Source: Testudinibacter aquarius (GTDB lineage Bacteria; Pseudomonadota; Gammaproteobacteria; Enterobacterales; Pasteurellaceae). Taken from it: 64,000 nucleotides of DNA. The DNA is taken from assembly GCF_004342725.1 (NCBI RefSeq), contig NZ_SMCP01000010.1, positions 46,241 through 110,240 on the forward strand, in the 5' to 3' direction. The position numbers and the translations under genes are program-made. The notes below the pieces were generated by a model. It did not search any database and was not told the origin of the DNA. It saw nothing but the letters and a program-made list of their open reading frames with translations. Shown here piece after piece: positions 10,009 to 19,117 of the stretch (position 1 is its first letter; the number at the start of each line of letters is the position of its first letter).

Positions 10009-11534
10009 GCGATTTTCTAACCACATTGGTTAGCCGTCAACAAGAATGGCTGCAAGCGATTTTAGTCCATTTGCAATTATCGTTATTGTCGGTGCTGTTA
10101 GCGGTATTAATAGCATTGCCGCTGGCAGTATTATTAGAAAAATATCAACGTGCTGCCAATTGGTCATTGCAACTAAGCGGCATCCTGCAAACGATTCCGT
10201 CTTTAGCCCTGTTGGGATTGCTGATCCCATTGGTCGGTATTGGTAAACTGCCGACCATTATCGCACTGGTCGCATATGCGATTTTCCCTATTCTGAACAG
10301 CACCTATACCGGATTACGAGAAATTGCCCCCTCACTGGAAGAAGCCGCCGAAGCCTTTGGCATGACCTCCTTTGAAAAATTGAAAAAATATCGTTTAGCT
10401 CTGGCATTGCCAATGATTATTGCCGGCATCCGCACTTCCACCGTGATGGTGATTGGTACTGCAACATTGGCGGCGTTGATCGGTGCTGGTGGCTTAGGCA
10501 GTTTCATTTTATTGGGCATTGACCGCAATAATAGTGCATTGATCTTAATCGGTGCATTTTCTTCCGCCTTGTTGGCAATGTTGGCGCACTATGCCATCAG
10601 TTATTTAGCACGGTTGCGACTGAAAACCATCGGAATTATTTTTGTGACCGCACTTTTGCTGGTGCTTGGCAGTTTGACGGTCGACGGTGCTTTTTTTAAG
10701 AGCAAGCAGCATGATAATACGCTGATCATTGCCGGAAAATTGGGGAGTGAGCCGGATATTTTAATCAATCTGTATCAACAATTGATCGAAGCCAATTCAG
10801 ATATAAAAGTGGTATTGAAGCCTAATTTCGGCAAAACTGTTTTTTTATATAACGCTTTGAAGCGTGGCGATATTGATATCTACCCTGAATTTAGCGGCAC
10901 GATTGTGACGACCTTGCTGCCGAATTCAGGCTTTGCTGAAACAGAACCGAATGCCGTATATCAATATGCTAAAACACAGATTCAACAGCAAGATAATTTA
11001 GTGTATCTGTTACCGATGCAGTTTCAGAATACCTATGCAGTGGTAGTGAAAAATGAATATGCTCAGCAGCATGGGCTGGCAACAATCTCTGATTTGCGCA
11101 AGGTTGAGCAAAGTGCGGTTGCCGGTTTTACCCTTGAATTTAATGATCGTGAAGACGGTAATCAGGGCTTGAAATCTCGTTATGGGCTGAATTTAACGGT
11201 CAAAACGATGGAACCGGCGTTGCGTTATCAAAGCCTATTGAATAATGAAACACAAATTGCCGATGCCTATTCGACCGATAGTGAAATAAAACAGCACCAT
11301 TTGACGTTGTTACGTGATGACAGGCAGTTGTTTCCAGCCTATCAGGCAGCACCGTTGCTACGCGCGGAAACATTGGAAAAATATCCACAATTAGAAGCTA
11401 TTTTGAATCAACTCGCCAATAAAATCAGCGAACAACAGATGATAGAGATGAATTTTGCTGTCAAGGTTGAAAATCAATCAGCAAAGGCTGTTGCGCGCCA
11501 ATATTTATTAAGCCACGGATTATTACAAGAATAA
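10005..11534 (+). CDS. Fused ABC permease and substrate-binding protein for quaternary amines
   Basis: A 509-residue fusion. Residues about 1-200 are a ProW/OpuCB-type permease with several membrane helices and the ATPase-contact segment EAAEAFGMTSFEKLKKYRL near residue 114. After a last helix near 210-228 comes an OpuAC-type binding domain (about 240-509) that would sit on the outer face of the inner membrane and receive choline, betaine or a similar compound. Marks of the binding domain are GKLGSEPDIL and the IDIYPEFSGT segment. Such fusions are known in this transporter family. It is translationally coupled to the ATPase gene. Confidence 0.87.
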   Translation: MSDFLTTLVSRQQEWLQAILVHLQLSLLSVLLAVLIALPLAVLLEKYQRAANWSLQLSGILQTIPSLALLGLLIPLVGIGKLPTIIALVAYAIFPILNSTYTGLREIAPSLEEAAEAFGMTSFEKLKKYRLALALPMIIAGIRTSTVMVIGTATLAALIGAGGLGSFILLGIDRNNSALILIGAFSSALLAMLAHYAISYLARLRLKTIGIIFVTALLLVLGSLTVDGAFFKSKQHDNTLIIAGKLGSEPDILINLYQQLIEANSDIKVVLKPNFGKTVFLYNALKRGDIDIYPEFSGTIVTTLLPNSGFAETEPNAVYQYAKTQIQQQDNLVYLLPMQFQNTYAVVVKNEYAQQHGLATISDLRKVEQSAVAGFTLEFNDREDGNQGLKSRYGLNLTVKTMEPALRYQSLLNNETQIADAYSTDSEIKQHHLTLLRDDRQLFPAYQAAPLLRAETLEKYPQLEAILNQLANKISEQQMIEMNFAVKVENQSAKAVARQYLLSHGLLQE

Positions 11535-11599
11535 GATGCTCGATATGAAAAATCAATCTGTTCGAGTTGACTTTTCTCCTCATTGACCCAAAATTCTGA

Positions 11600-11648
11600 T
11601 TTACGTCAGCGGGTAAATTAGATACAATAATGAAAGTAATTCTCACTT
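11600..11648 (+). promoter_or_regulatory. Putative exbB promoter with Fur-like box
   Basis: A possible -35 (TTTACG, 11600-11605) and -10 (TACAAT, 11623-11628) are 17 bp apart. Directly after lies TGAAAGTAATTCTCA (11631-11645), which resembles the 7-1-7 Fur half-site pair TGATAAT-N-ATTATCA with three differences. Iron control of exbB-exbD-tonB is common, so the site is plausible, but it is an inference. Confidence 0.45.
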
Positions 11649-11653
11649 ACAAG

Positions 11654-11687
11654 AATACAAAGTGTTACCGCACTTTGTATTTTTTAT
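11654..11687 (+). terminator. Hairpin with T-run upstream of exbB
   Basis: Perfect 11-bp arms AATACAAAGTG (11654-11664) and CACTTTGTATT (11671-11681), a 6-nt loop and a T-rich tail. The loop and second arm contain ACCGCACTT. It may end the osmoprotectant operon or attenuate the exbB transcript. Confidence 0.75.
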
Positions 11688-11725
11688 TCTTTATTTCATC
11701 GATATTTTGCTTAGGCAGGTTGTAA

Positions 11726-12178
11726 ATGAATCATTTATTTGAATTTTTAGAGCAGTACACTGATTATATCATCTTGGGAACGCTGGCACTGATGAGTTTT
11801 ATCATGTTATGGATGGTCATCGAACGCGTCATTTTCTTTAGTCAGGTCAAGGTGGAACAATATGACACGATTCATGAGTTGGAGATTGATTTGACCCGCA
11901 ATTTGACCACAATTTCAACTATTGGGTCAAACGCACCTTATGTTGGTTTGCTGGGAACGGTGATCGGGATATTGTTAACATTTTATACTATGGGGCAATC
12001 TGGCGGGGATATTGATGCGGCATCGATTATGGTCAACCTCTCTTTGGCTCTGAAAGCGACTGCTGTCGGGATTTTGGTGGCGATTCCGTCAATGGTGTTT
12101 TATAACGGTTTGAATCGAAAAGTAGACGTCAATAAATTGAAATGGTTTGCCTTTAACGAAAAACAGCAGCGGGTTTAA
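11726..12178 (+). CDS. exbB: Biopolymer transport protein ExbB
   Basis: ExbB forms the inner-membrane proton channel that powers TonB. The 150-residue product has three membrane helices: about 15-35, 70-90 and 110-130. The conserved [20 protein letters not shown] segment (split here as [10 protein letters not shown] and [10 protein letters not shown]) and the [22 protein letters not shown] region are typical of this protein family. Its partner exbD follows 17 bp later and tonB overlaps exbD, giving a complete energy-transduction operon for siderophore, haem or vitamin receptors. Confidence 0.95.
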   Translation: MNHLFEFLEQYTDYIILGTLALMSFIMLWMVIERVIFFSQVKVEQYDTIHELEIDLTRNLTTISTIGSNAPYVGLLGTVIGILLTFYTMGQSGGDIDAASIMVNLSLALKATAVGILVAIPSMVFYNGLNRKVDVNKLKWFAFNEKQQRV

Positions 12179-12195
12179 TTGCAAGGGGAAGTGCG

Positions 12196-12585
12196 GTGAA
12201 GAAATTTGATGAAATCAATATTATCCCTTTTTTGGATATTATGCTGGTGCTGTTGGCGATTGTATTGGTGACGGCATCGTTTATTTCACAAGGCAAAATT
12301 CAGGTGAATGTGCCGAAAGCCAGTAGTAGCGTGACCATGAAAGCCGATGATTTGGCAAAATTGCTGACAGTGACCGAAACTGGCGAGCTGTACTATAACG
12401 ATAAGCCGATTGATAAAGAAGCGCTGGCTGACGAAGTGGCGAAATGGGACAAAGCTCAGAAAGTCACGCTTAAAGTTGATGCCGCAACGCCTTTTCAGGA
12501 GTTTGTTGATATTACTGATGTGTTTTCCAAAAACGACATTAAGAATGTGGCGATTGTCACGTTAAAGCCACAGGGTAATCAGTGA
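12196..12585 (+). CDS. exbD: Biopolymer transport protein ExbD
   Basis: ExbD is the second subunit of the TonB motor. It has one N-terminal membrane helix (about residues 12-33) that carries the essential aspartate ([14 protein letters not shown]) and a periplasmic domain. Translation starts at GTG 12196, preceded by AAGGGG. The start codon lies inside an uptake signal: AAGTGCGGT spans 12189-12197, so its last two bases are the first two of the GTG. The 129-residue length is normal. Confidence 0.95.
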   Translation: MKKFDEINIIPFLDIMLVLLAIVLVTASFISQGKIQVNVPKASSSVTMKADDLAKLLTVTETGELYYNDKPIDKEALADEVAKWDKAQKVTLKVDAATPFQEFVDITDVFSKNDIKNVAIVTLKPQGNQ

Positions 12586-13340
12586 TGCAAAAACGCCGTT
12601 CTCTAATTGGGTTTGTAGTTTCTTTAGCTTTTCATCTTGCGATTGCATCGTTGCTGTTGCTGGTGGTGATTCGTTCACTGGCGGATGAAAGTGCAAATGG
12701 GCAGGTGAGTAATGAGATCAGTACCAACATCTCGATGGAGATGATGATGGCGATGGTGGAAGCCGAACCTGAGCCGGAACCAGAGCCGATCAAAGAAGAG
12801 GTGCCGGAACCAAAAGAAGAGATTCCAGATCCAACGGTTAAACCTGAGCCGCCGAAAGAGGAAAAGCCTAAGGAGCCGGAAAAACCAAAAGAAAAGCCTA
12901 AACCAAAAGAGAAACCAAAGGAAAAACCGAAGAAAAAAGAGCCTAAGCCGTTAGATGTTGCGCGTGGACCGAAAACTGTCGAGTCACCTAATAATATTGC
13001 CTCTAAGGCAAGCGGACCACAAAGTACGACTCAACAGAATGTGGCAGGTGCCGGTGGCAAAGAGATTGATGCTTATCTTGCTAAGTTACGTCGTGAAATT
13101 GAACGTAATAAAAACTATCCACAACGGGCAAAAATGATGCGTAAACAAGGTCGGGTGATAGTGGCATTTACCTTAAGTGAGAATGGAAAGCCACAAAACC
13201 CGAAAGTGATCAAGTCTTCCGGCAATGCGGATTTGGATAAAGCCGCTTTGAAAGCGGTGGAGAATGCCAGAGCAGTTGGGCCGCGTCCTGCGGGTGTTAT
13301 TTCTACACCGTCAGTTCCGGTGAGCTTTACCCTCGACTGA
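12585..13340 (+). CDS. tonB: TonB energy transducer
   Basis: TonB spans the periplasm and pulls on outer-membrane receptors with energy from ExbB-ExbD. The product has an N-terminal membrane helix (about residues 6-27), then a Pro/Glu/Lys-rich stretch from residue 60 to 125 with repeated EP and KP pairs, and a C-terminal TonB domain (about 160-251) with YPQRAKMMRKQGRVIVAFTL and a VPVSFTLD end. ATG 12585 overlaps the TGA of exbD; a GTG at 12582 is also in frame. A terminator follows at 13377. Confidence 0.95.
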   Translation: MQKRRSLIGFVVSLAFHLAIASLLLLVVIRSLADESANGQVSNEISTNISMEMMMAMVEAEPEPEPEPIKEEVPEPKEEIPDPTVKPEPPKEEKPKEPEKPKEKPKPKEKPKEKPKKKEPKPLDVARGPKTVESPNNIASKASGPQSTTQQNVAGAGGKEIDAYLAKLRREIERNKNYPQRAKMMRKQGRVIVAFTLSENGKPQNPKVIKSSGNADLDKAALKAVENARAVGPRPAGVISTPSVPVSFTLD

Positions 13341-13376
13341 CCTTTAATAAGATAAAGAAAATAAGATAAGATAAAG

Positions 13377-13414
13377 AACGGCGCTGAATCATAAGATTTT
13401 AGCGCCGTTTTTTT
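13377..13414 (+). terminator. Terminator after tonB
   Basis: AACGGCGCT (13377-13385) pairs with AGCGCCGTT (13401-13409), with extra AT pairing in the loop and a run of T. It lies between the convergent tonB and lexA genes and could serve tonB. Confidence 0.85.
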
Positions 13415-13441
13415 AATGTGCTAAGTAATAGCTGAAAAATG

Positions 13442-14083
13442 TTACATCCAAGCATTATTGCGAATAATACCGACCGCAATGCCTTCGATTTCCATCTGTT
13501 CGGTTTTCAGATCGACCACAATCGGTTTAAACTCTTCATTTTCAGGATGTAGATAGACGGTTGAACCTTTTCTTTCTAGCCGTTTCACCGTGACTTCATC
13601 CTCAATTCTGGCAACCACAACCTGCCCGTTGCGTACATCTTGAGTGCGGTGCACCGCCAGCATATCGCCGTCTAAAATACCGATATCTTTCATCGACATA
13701 CCATAGACTTTAAGCAAAAAATGCGCTTGAGGTTTAAACATTGACGCATCGACCTTATAACTGCCTTCGATATGCTGCTGTGCCAAAATTGGCGCTCCGG
13801 CAGCAACCCGTCCAATCAGTGGTAAGCCCTCTTCCTCTTCTTCAACCGCACTTTGCTCTTCGTTGAGTAATAAACGGATGCCGCGCGAGGTGCCGGATAA
13901 AATTTCGATCACACCTTTGCGTGCTAAAGCTTTCAAATGCTCTTCCGCTGCATTCGGGGAGCGAAAACCCAACTCTTTGGCAATTTCCACCCGAGTGGGC
14001 GGCATACTGGTAGATTCTAAATGAGAGCGGACAAAATCATAGACTTTTTGCTGGCGCGGTGTGAGTGCTTTTAGTGGTTTCAT
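13442..14083 (-). CDS. lexA: LexA SOS repressor
   Basis: LexA represses DNA-damage genes and cleaves itself when RecA is activated. The N-terminal winged helix-turn-helix (residues 1-72) has the recognition segment [14 protein letters not shown]. The cleavage site is Ala95-Gly96 (RVAAGAPI); the catalytic dyad is Ser130 (GMSMKD) and Lys167 (VTVKRLE), 37 apart as in E. coli. At 213 residues it is about 11 longer than E. coli LexA, because the linker has an acidic insert, [11 protein letters not shown], part of which is encoded by an uptake signal (13845-13853). Two SOS boxes lie upstream, so it should autoregulate. Confidence 0.97.
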   Translation of the reverse strand: MKPLKALTPRQQKVYDFVRSHLESTSMPPTRVEIAKELGFRSPNAAEEHLKALARKGVIEILSGTSRGIRLLLNEEQSAVEEEEEGLPLIGRVAAGAPILAQQHIEGSYKVDASMFKPQAHFLLKVYGMSMKDIGILDGDMLAVHRTQDVRNGQVVVARIEDEVTVKRLERKGSTVYLHPENEEFKPIVVDLKTEQMEIEGIAVGIIRNNAWM

Positions 14084-14092
14084 AGTGAGCCC

Positions 14093-14108
14093 CTGTTTTT
14101 TTATACAG
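14093..14108. promoter_or_regulatory. SOS box 1 (LexA site)
   Basis: CTG-N10-CAG with an AT-rich core, 10 bp before the lexA start codon. It matches the gammaproteobacterial SOS consensus ends exactly. Confidence 0.9.
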
Positions 14109-14113
14109 TTTCC

Positions 14114-14129
14114 CTGTTATTATATACAG
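14114..14129. promoter_or_regulatory. SOS box 2 (LexA site)
   Basis: CTG-N10-CAG with core TTATTATATA. It is 21 bp from box 1, i.e. two helical turns, as in the double operator of E. coli lexA. plsB is divergent, about 200 bp away, and is probably not controlled. Confidence 0.9.
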
Positions 14130-14274
14130 TATTTGCTAATGTGCAATCACTAAATCGGCAATAAATAGTGTCTGATATGACGATAGCTCTGCTCACTGAC
14201 CAAGATGGAAATAGGCGATTACTGGAAATTATGTTAAAATTTACAATTTAGCGGAACAGCAAATAGGCTGAAAC

Positions 14275-14288
14275 ATCAACAGACCCTA
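14275..14288. repeat. End-fragment of the inverted-repeat element
   Basis: ATCAACAGACCCTA is identical to the right end of the element at 26061-26328. It lies 41 bp before the plsB start. The rest of the element is absent. Confidence 0.5.
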
Positions 14289-14329
14289 GTGTCGAATAAT
14301 TAACTCGTTAAATTTGGATAACAATAAGA

Positions 14330-16759
14330 ATGTCAATTTTTCTGAATATTTATCGTAAGATTTTGAATTTTATGCTGTCGTTATCGGTGAAATCTAATCC
14401 GATCCCGAGCGATCCGATTGGTGAGTTGGATCTGGACAAACAAAAGTGCTTTTTATATTTATTGCCTTACACTTCACAGACCGATTTACTGATTTTACAC
14501 AAAAATTGTTTGCAGTTGGGACTGCCGGATCCGTTATTGAACAATAAAATTAATGGCGACCAACTGCCGCGTTTTGTATTTTTGGACAGAGGGCGCCGCT
14601 TTTTTAAGTCTCAGCAACTGACTGAGAATACCCGTACGCTGTTTTCCAAATATTTTGAATTGCACCGCAGCCACCCTGAGTTGGATGTACAGTTGGTGCC
14701 GGTGTCTGTGTTGTGGGGGCGTTCGCCGGGGCGTGAAAAGAAATTACCGCACTTGCGTTTTTTAGGCCGTTTGCAGAAATTGTGGGCGATGATTTGGTTC
14801 GGGCGTGATAATTTTGTACGCTTTTCCAAAGCGGTGTCGTTGCGCGATATGGCACATTTGCAGGGCAGTGACGATGAAGTTGCGCTTAAATTGACCCGGG
14901 TCGCCAAAATCCACTTTGCTAAACAACGTACTTCCGCAACCGGTCCACGCTTGCCGGATCGGCAGGCGATGTTCCGCCAAATTTTGCAATCTAGCGCAGT
15001 GCAAGAGGCGATTGCGGATGAAGCGAAAAATAAAAAAATTGATCATACTAAGGCGACCAAAAATGCTGAAGATATTTTGCACGAAATTGCCGCTGATGTA
15101 AGCCATGAGAGTCTGCGCTTAGCGGATCGTTTCTTAGGCTGGCTGTGGAATAAACTCTATCGTGGCATCGATGTCAAAAATGGCGACAGAGTGCGAAAAT
15201 TGGCGATTGAAGGGCATGAAATCGTGTATATTCCTTGCCACCGCAGCCATATTGACTATCTATTACTGTCGTATGTGTTGTACCACCAAGGGCTGGTGCC
15301 ACCGCATATTGCCGCTGGGATTAATCTGAATTTCTGGCCGGTCGGCGGGCGTTTCCGTAGTTGGGGCGCGTTTTTTATCCGCCGTACTTTTAGTGGCAAC
15401 CGTTTATATTCAACCGTGTTTCGTCAGTATTTATCCGAACTTTTTCATCGCGGTTATGCGGTCGAATTTTTTATTGAAGGTGGGCGTTCGCGCACCGGGC
15501 GCTTGCTGGCACCGAAAACCGGGATGTTGTCGATGACGTTGCAGGCGTTGATGGAAGGGCAGACCCGACCAATCAGTTTGGTGCCGGTGTATGTCGGTTA
15601 TGAGCATGTTTTGGAAGTCGATACCTATGCTAAAGAGCTGCGCGGTGCGGCGAAAGAGAAAGAAAATGCCGGTTTGGTGCTGCGAGTGATCAAAAAGCTG
15701 CGCAATATGGGCAAAGGTTATGTCAACTTCGGCGAACCGATCACCCTAAATACCTATTTGAATCAGCACTATCCGCATTGGAAAGAGTTGCATGGTGAGG
15801 AAAGCAAAAGTTGGTTGAATGCCGCGGTTGATCAAATTGCTGAGCAAGTGATGCGTAATATCAATAAAGCTGCGGCGATCAATGCCATGAATTTGATTGG
15901 CACGGTGTTGCTCTCTTCCCGCCAGCGGGCGTTGTCGCGCGAACAGTTGTTGGCGCAACTCAGTTGTTATCAGCAACTGTTGAATAATGTCAGCTACAGC
16001 CGTGATGTGATCGTGCCGCAAGAGTCGCCTGAAGCAATGCTCGAGCATGTATTGGGCTTGGATAAAGTCGGGATTATTTTGGAAAAAGACAATTTCGGCG
16101 AAATTATCCGACTGGAGCGCTCTTCGGCGGTGTTAATGACTTATTACCGTAACAACATTCAACATCTGTTTGTGTTGCCGTCACTGATTGCTTCGATTGT
16201 TATCCACCATGAAGCGATCCAACAAAGTCTGTTATTGCAAGCAGTAGAGAAAATTTATCCGTTCTTGAAAGCAGAATTGTTTATGGATTTTGATCAACAA
16301 GAGATCAAACCATTCGTTGCGAAAATTGTGGCGGAGCTACAGCGCCAAGCGTTGATCAATCAGCACGAAAATATGCTCAGCATCAATAAGCGCAATATTC
16401 GCTCATTGCAACTGCTGGCGGCAGGCGTGCGTGAGGTGGTGCAGCGCTATTATATTACACTGGATTTCTTGCAAGCCGATCCGCAAATCGCACGCGGTAG
16501 TTTAGAGAAAGAGAGCCAATCGGTGGCACAGCGTTTGTCGGTGCTGCATGGCATTAATGCGCCGGAATTTTTTGATAAGGCAGTGTTCTCTACTTTTATC
16601 GCCAGTTTGCGTGAAAACGGTTATTTCAGTGAAAATGGCGGTGCCGACAGTGACAAAATTGCGGAGTTAGCAAGGGTGTTGCGTCCGTTGTTGTCGAGTG
16701 AAGTCTATCTGACGATCTCCAGTTCGGTTGAAAGTGCGGTGGAAAAAGAAAAAAGTTGA
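14330..16759 (+). CDS. plsB: Glycerol-3-phosphate acyltransferase PlsB
   Basis: PlsB makes the first committed step of phospholipid synthesis at the inner membrane, acylating position 1 of glycerol-3-phosphate. The 809-residue length fits the large PlsB class. The acyltransferase motifs are HRSHIDYL (HX4D, about residue 304), GAFFIRR (about 346), [11 protein letters not shown] (about 383) and VPVYVGYE (about 422). Start at ATG 14330. It is divergent from lexA. A remnant of an inverted-repeat element lies just upstream. Confidence 0.96.
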   Translation: MSIFLNIYRKILNFMLSLSVKSNPIPSDPIGELDLDKQKCFLYLLPYTSQTDLLILHKNCLQLGLPDPLLNNKINGDQLPRFVFLDRGRRFFKSQQLTENTRTLFSKYFELHRSHPELDVQLVPVSVLWGRSPGREKKLPHLRFLGRLQKLWAMIWFGRDNFVRFSKAVSLRDMAHLQGSDDEVALKLTRVAKIHFAKQRTSATGPRLPDRQAMFRQILQSSAVQEAIADEAKNKKIDHTKATKNAEDILHEIAADVSHESLRLADRFLGWLWNKLYRGIDVKNGDRVRKLAIEGHEIVYIPCHRSHIDYLLLSYVLYHQGLVPPHIAAGINLNFWPVGGRFRSWGAFFIRRTFSGNRLYSTVFRQYLSELFHRGYAVEFFIEGGRSRTGRLLAPKTGMLSMTLQALMEGQTRPISLVPVYVGYEHVLEVDTYAKELRGAAKEKENAGLVLRVIKKLRNMGKGYVNFGEPITLNTYLNQHYPHWKELHGEESKSWLNAAVDQIAEQVMRNINKAAAINAMNLIGTVLLSSRQRALSREQLLAQLSCYQQLLNNVSYSRDVIVPQESPEAMLEHVLGLDKVGIILEKDNFGEIIRLERSSAVLMTYYRNNIQHLFVLPSLIASIVIHHEAIQQSLLLQAVEKIYPFLKAELFMDFDQQEIKPFVAKIVAELQRQALINQHENMLSINKRNIRSLQLLAAGVREVVQRYYITLDFLQADPQIARGSLEKESQSVAQRLSVLHGINAPEFFDKAVFSTFIASLRENGYFSENGGADSDKIAELARVLRPLLSSEVYLTISSSVESAVEKEKS

Positions 16760-16784
16760 TTGCAATTGAGGATTGAGAAGAATG

Positions 16785-16810
16785 AAGGCGGAGATTATTC
16801 CGCCTTTTTG
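16785..16810. terminator. Terminator between convergent plsB and LysR-type gene
   Basis: AAGGCGGA (16785-16792) pairs with TCCGCCTT (16799-16806), followed by T5. It overlaps the stop codon of the minus-strand regulator gene. Confidence 0.85.
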
Positions 16811-17652
16811 TTATCCAATTTTTCGGCGAGAAAATCAATAAAAGTGCGGATTTTGGCACTGAGATGTTCACGATTCATGTAGGCAGCATAGAGTTTTAGG
16901 CTTTTCGCCTTTTCACCGGTCAGCACTCTGACTAGACGTCCTTGTTGTAATTCTGCCGAAATTGCCCAGTGCGGCAAATTGGCAACTCCCATGCCGGCAC
17001 AGACCAACTCTTTTAACATCATGGTATTATTGCTGTCGGCGACACTGTTGAGCTCATATTCGGTGCTGGTGTAATTCGGGGTGACGGCAATGTGTCGGCT
17101 TAGGTTTTCAAGGCTGATGGGGGCGGAAAGCGACTGAAAATATTGTGGTGAAGTGACCCAATAGAACTCGATATCGCTTAACGGTTTCACAATAATATTC
17201 GGATCGATACTGCGATCAACACGTAGTGCCAAGTCAAAACCATGGGCGATCAAATCGGTGCGCTGGTTATCTAGGTTCAGGGACAACCGCACTTCAGGGT
17301 ATAAAGTGCGGTATTGCTGTAATAATTTTGCAAAATCGGGCGTTGCCAACCAAATCGGTAGTGTTATTTTTAAGGTGCCGCGCGGATTGACTACGCCTTG
17401 TTGCGCGGTTTGACGGGCGGAATTGAGAATATCTAACGCATGACAGCATTCACGGTAGTAACTTTGGCCAATTTCCGTCAAACTCAAATGTCGGCTGGAA
17501 CGGTTGAGCAGTTTGGCTTGCAAACAATCTTCCAAGTGGCGTAAATGTTTGCTTGCCATTGCGGGAGAGATATTCAGAGACTCTGCCGCTTTGTTAAAAC
17601 TGCCTAAATCGACGACTTGGCGAAAGACATTCATGCTGGTCAAGGTATCCAT
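16795..17652 (-). CDS. LysR-family transcriptional regulator
   Basis: An N-terminal winged helix-turn-helix (residues about 1-60, with FNKAAESLNISPAMASKHLRHLE) is followed by a periplasmic-binding-like effector domain. It is closest in pattern to the DsdC/PtxR-like AaeR/YafC group that often controls divergent oxidoreductase genes. ATG 17652 gives the canonical MDTLTSMNVF start with GGAA 8 nt upstream; the open frame extends 26 codons further but that part does not look like this family. The neighbour on the other strand starts 136 bp away, so it is the likely target. The ligand is unknown. Confidence 0.85.
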   Translation of the reverse strand: MDTLTSMNVFRQVVDLGSFNKAAESLNISPAMASKHLRHLEDCLQAKLLNRSSRHLSLTEIGQSYYRECCHALDILNSARQTAQQGVVNPRGTLKITLPIWLATPDFAKLLQQYRTLYPEVRLSLNLDNQRTDLIAHGFDLALRVDRSIDPNIIVKPLSDIEFYWVTSPQYFQSLSAPISLENLSRHIAVTPNYTSTEYELNSVADSNNTMMLKELVCAGMGVANLPHWAISAELQQGRLVRVLTGEKAKSLKLYAAYMNREHLSAKIRTFIDFLAEKLDNKKAE

Positions 17653-17787
17653 AAGCTGTGTTCCTGATATAAAATAGCGCAAAATAGGATAGAGTTTCAA
17701 AAGCATATAGTGGTTTTCATTGTGGAGCAATCGACAATTGGGCTGGCTGATAAAATTCTAATATTTGCAGTAAAAGAGGGATAGATC

Positions 17788-18246
17788 ATGAGTCGATTAG
17801 GGATTATTAAAAGCGGCGAAAGGTGTTGCAGCAATCAATTAATCGATGAATTTGTGCGCCAAAGCCTGCTGAAATGGCGGAATACGGAAGTACTGACATG
17901 GGATTTAACCACTCCGACCGCACTTTCAGCCTCGAATGCGGTGATATGCCCGACGACAGATAAGTTACAACAGGCAGATTATCTTGCTTTGGCATTATGC
18001 AGCGAGGATTACGGTTGTTTGAAACAGTGGTTGGAGCGCCTGCCATACAATCAAAATCTGGGTAAAATTCCATTGTTTATTTTTATTAGCGGCGAGAATG
18101 AAGCCGTAAATCTTGTCGCAAAAGCGTGGCTTGCTGCACAGTTGCCAAGCGTAGGCTTGTCTACGCCGGTTTATATTGAAAGTTACGGGAGTAAACAAAG
18201 CCTCGAAGCGGCTTATCGTCAAATTGCAAAACTGATGGCGTGTTAA
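17788..18246 (+). CDS. Divergent flavodoxin-fold (NADPH:FMN reductase-like) protein
   Basis: I do not recognise this 152-residue protein with certainty. Its layout resembles SsuE-type NADPH-dependent FMN reductases: a start with a strand then a Ser-rich loop (IKSGERCCSNQ in place of the usual GSPRxxS), LQQADYLALAL where the family has LQQAD then TPVY, LKQWLERLP, and LGKIPLFIFISG. The FMN-binding residues expected in these loops are replaced, so flavin binding may be lost or changed. It is divergent from a LysR regulator, and its stop overlaps by 4 bp the convergent VIT1-family gene. An uptake signal lies within it. Confidence 0.5.
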   Translation: MSRLGIIKSGERCCSNQLIDEFVRQSLLKWRNTEVLTWDLTTPTALSASNAVICPTTDKLQQADYLALALCSEDYGCLKQWLERLPYNQNLGKIPLFIFISGENEAVNLVAKAWLAAQLPSVGLSTPVYIESYGSKQSLEAAYRQIAKLMAC

Positions 18247-18941
18247 GCGGATAATCCAAAGTAGAAGCCGATCAAACTGGTGATGCCTAATGAGAGCACT
18301 CCCCAAATTAAGATTCGACAAATTGCCGGTAAAACCGGTGCACCGCCGAGTTTTGCCGAGCAGTAGCCCAGCAGTGCTAAGCCAATCAGCGTACTGATCG
18401 CCAAATTCAGCATCACGGCGCTGTTGGCAGATAATAAGGTGACCAATACCGGCAGCAGTGCGCCGACACAAAAAGAGATCGCTGATGCAAAAGCCGCCTG
18501 TAGCGGATTCGCCTGACTGATTTCGGTAATCCCGATTTCATCGCGGGCATGAGCTTGTAACGCATTTTGCTGTGTCAGTTGCTCGGCAACTTGCCGTGCC
18601 AATTCATCACTCAGCCCACGGTCTTTATAAATTTGGCAAAGCTCAGCCAGTTCTTGCTCCGGGTTATGGGTAAGTTCATGTTGCTCTTTATGCAGATCGG
18701 CTTTTTCAGTATCGGCTTGGCTGGAGACTGAGACGTACTCACCGGCTGCCATTGAAAGCGCACCTGCCACTAAAGCGGCAAAACCGGTGATCATCACTGT
18801 TTGCGGATCAGGCTTGGCAGCAGCCAGACCAAACAGTAGACTGGCGATGGAGATCAAGCCATCATTCGCGCCCAACACACCGGCGCGCAACCAATTATTC
18901 CGTTGACTAAAGTGCGGTTCTTGATGCCATGAAAAACTCAT
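18243..18941 (-). CDS. VIT1/CCC1-family membrane protein
   Basis: A 232-residue protein of the VIT1/CCC1 family, whose eukaryotic members move iron or manganese into vacuoles. It has the family start WLRAGVLGANDGLIS and the helix with AALVAGALSMAAGEYVSVSSQ, then a charged cytoplasmic part (residues about 75-135) rich in Glu and His, which in this family binds metal, and three C-terminal helices. Role in the cell is inferred: metal export or tolerance. The convergent gene overlaps its 3' end by 4 bp. Confidence 0.85.
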   Translation of the reverse strand: MSFSWHQEPHFSQRNNWLRAGVLGANDGLISIASLLFGLAAAKPDPQTVMITGFAALVAGALSMAAGEYVSVSSQADTEKADLHKEQHELTHNPEQELAELCQIYKDRGLSDELARQVAEQLTQQNALQAHARDEIGITEISQANPLQAAFASAISFCVGALLPVLVTLLSANSAVMLNLAISTLIGLALLGYCSAKLGGAPVLPAICRILIWGVLSLGITSLIGFYFGLSA

Positions 18942-19117
18942 ATAAATTCCTTAACCCATTGTGGTATAGCCCAGCCTCATTTCCGGCTAATTCTACGCTG
19001 TTAGAATTTTTTTCGATAGTAGATCATTTTGCTATTTTTATGGGCAAAATGTTGGGTGATAATGGCATTAATAATGCACTAATCGATGAAAGAAGAACGA
19101 ATAAAACGGATAACAGC

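Noticed and set aside
14093..14129. SOS control of plsB
   Set aside because: The boxes are next to lexA and about 200 bp from plsB, far from its likely promoter.
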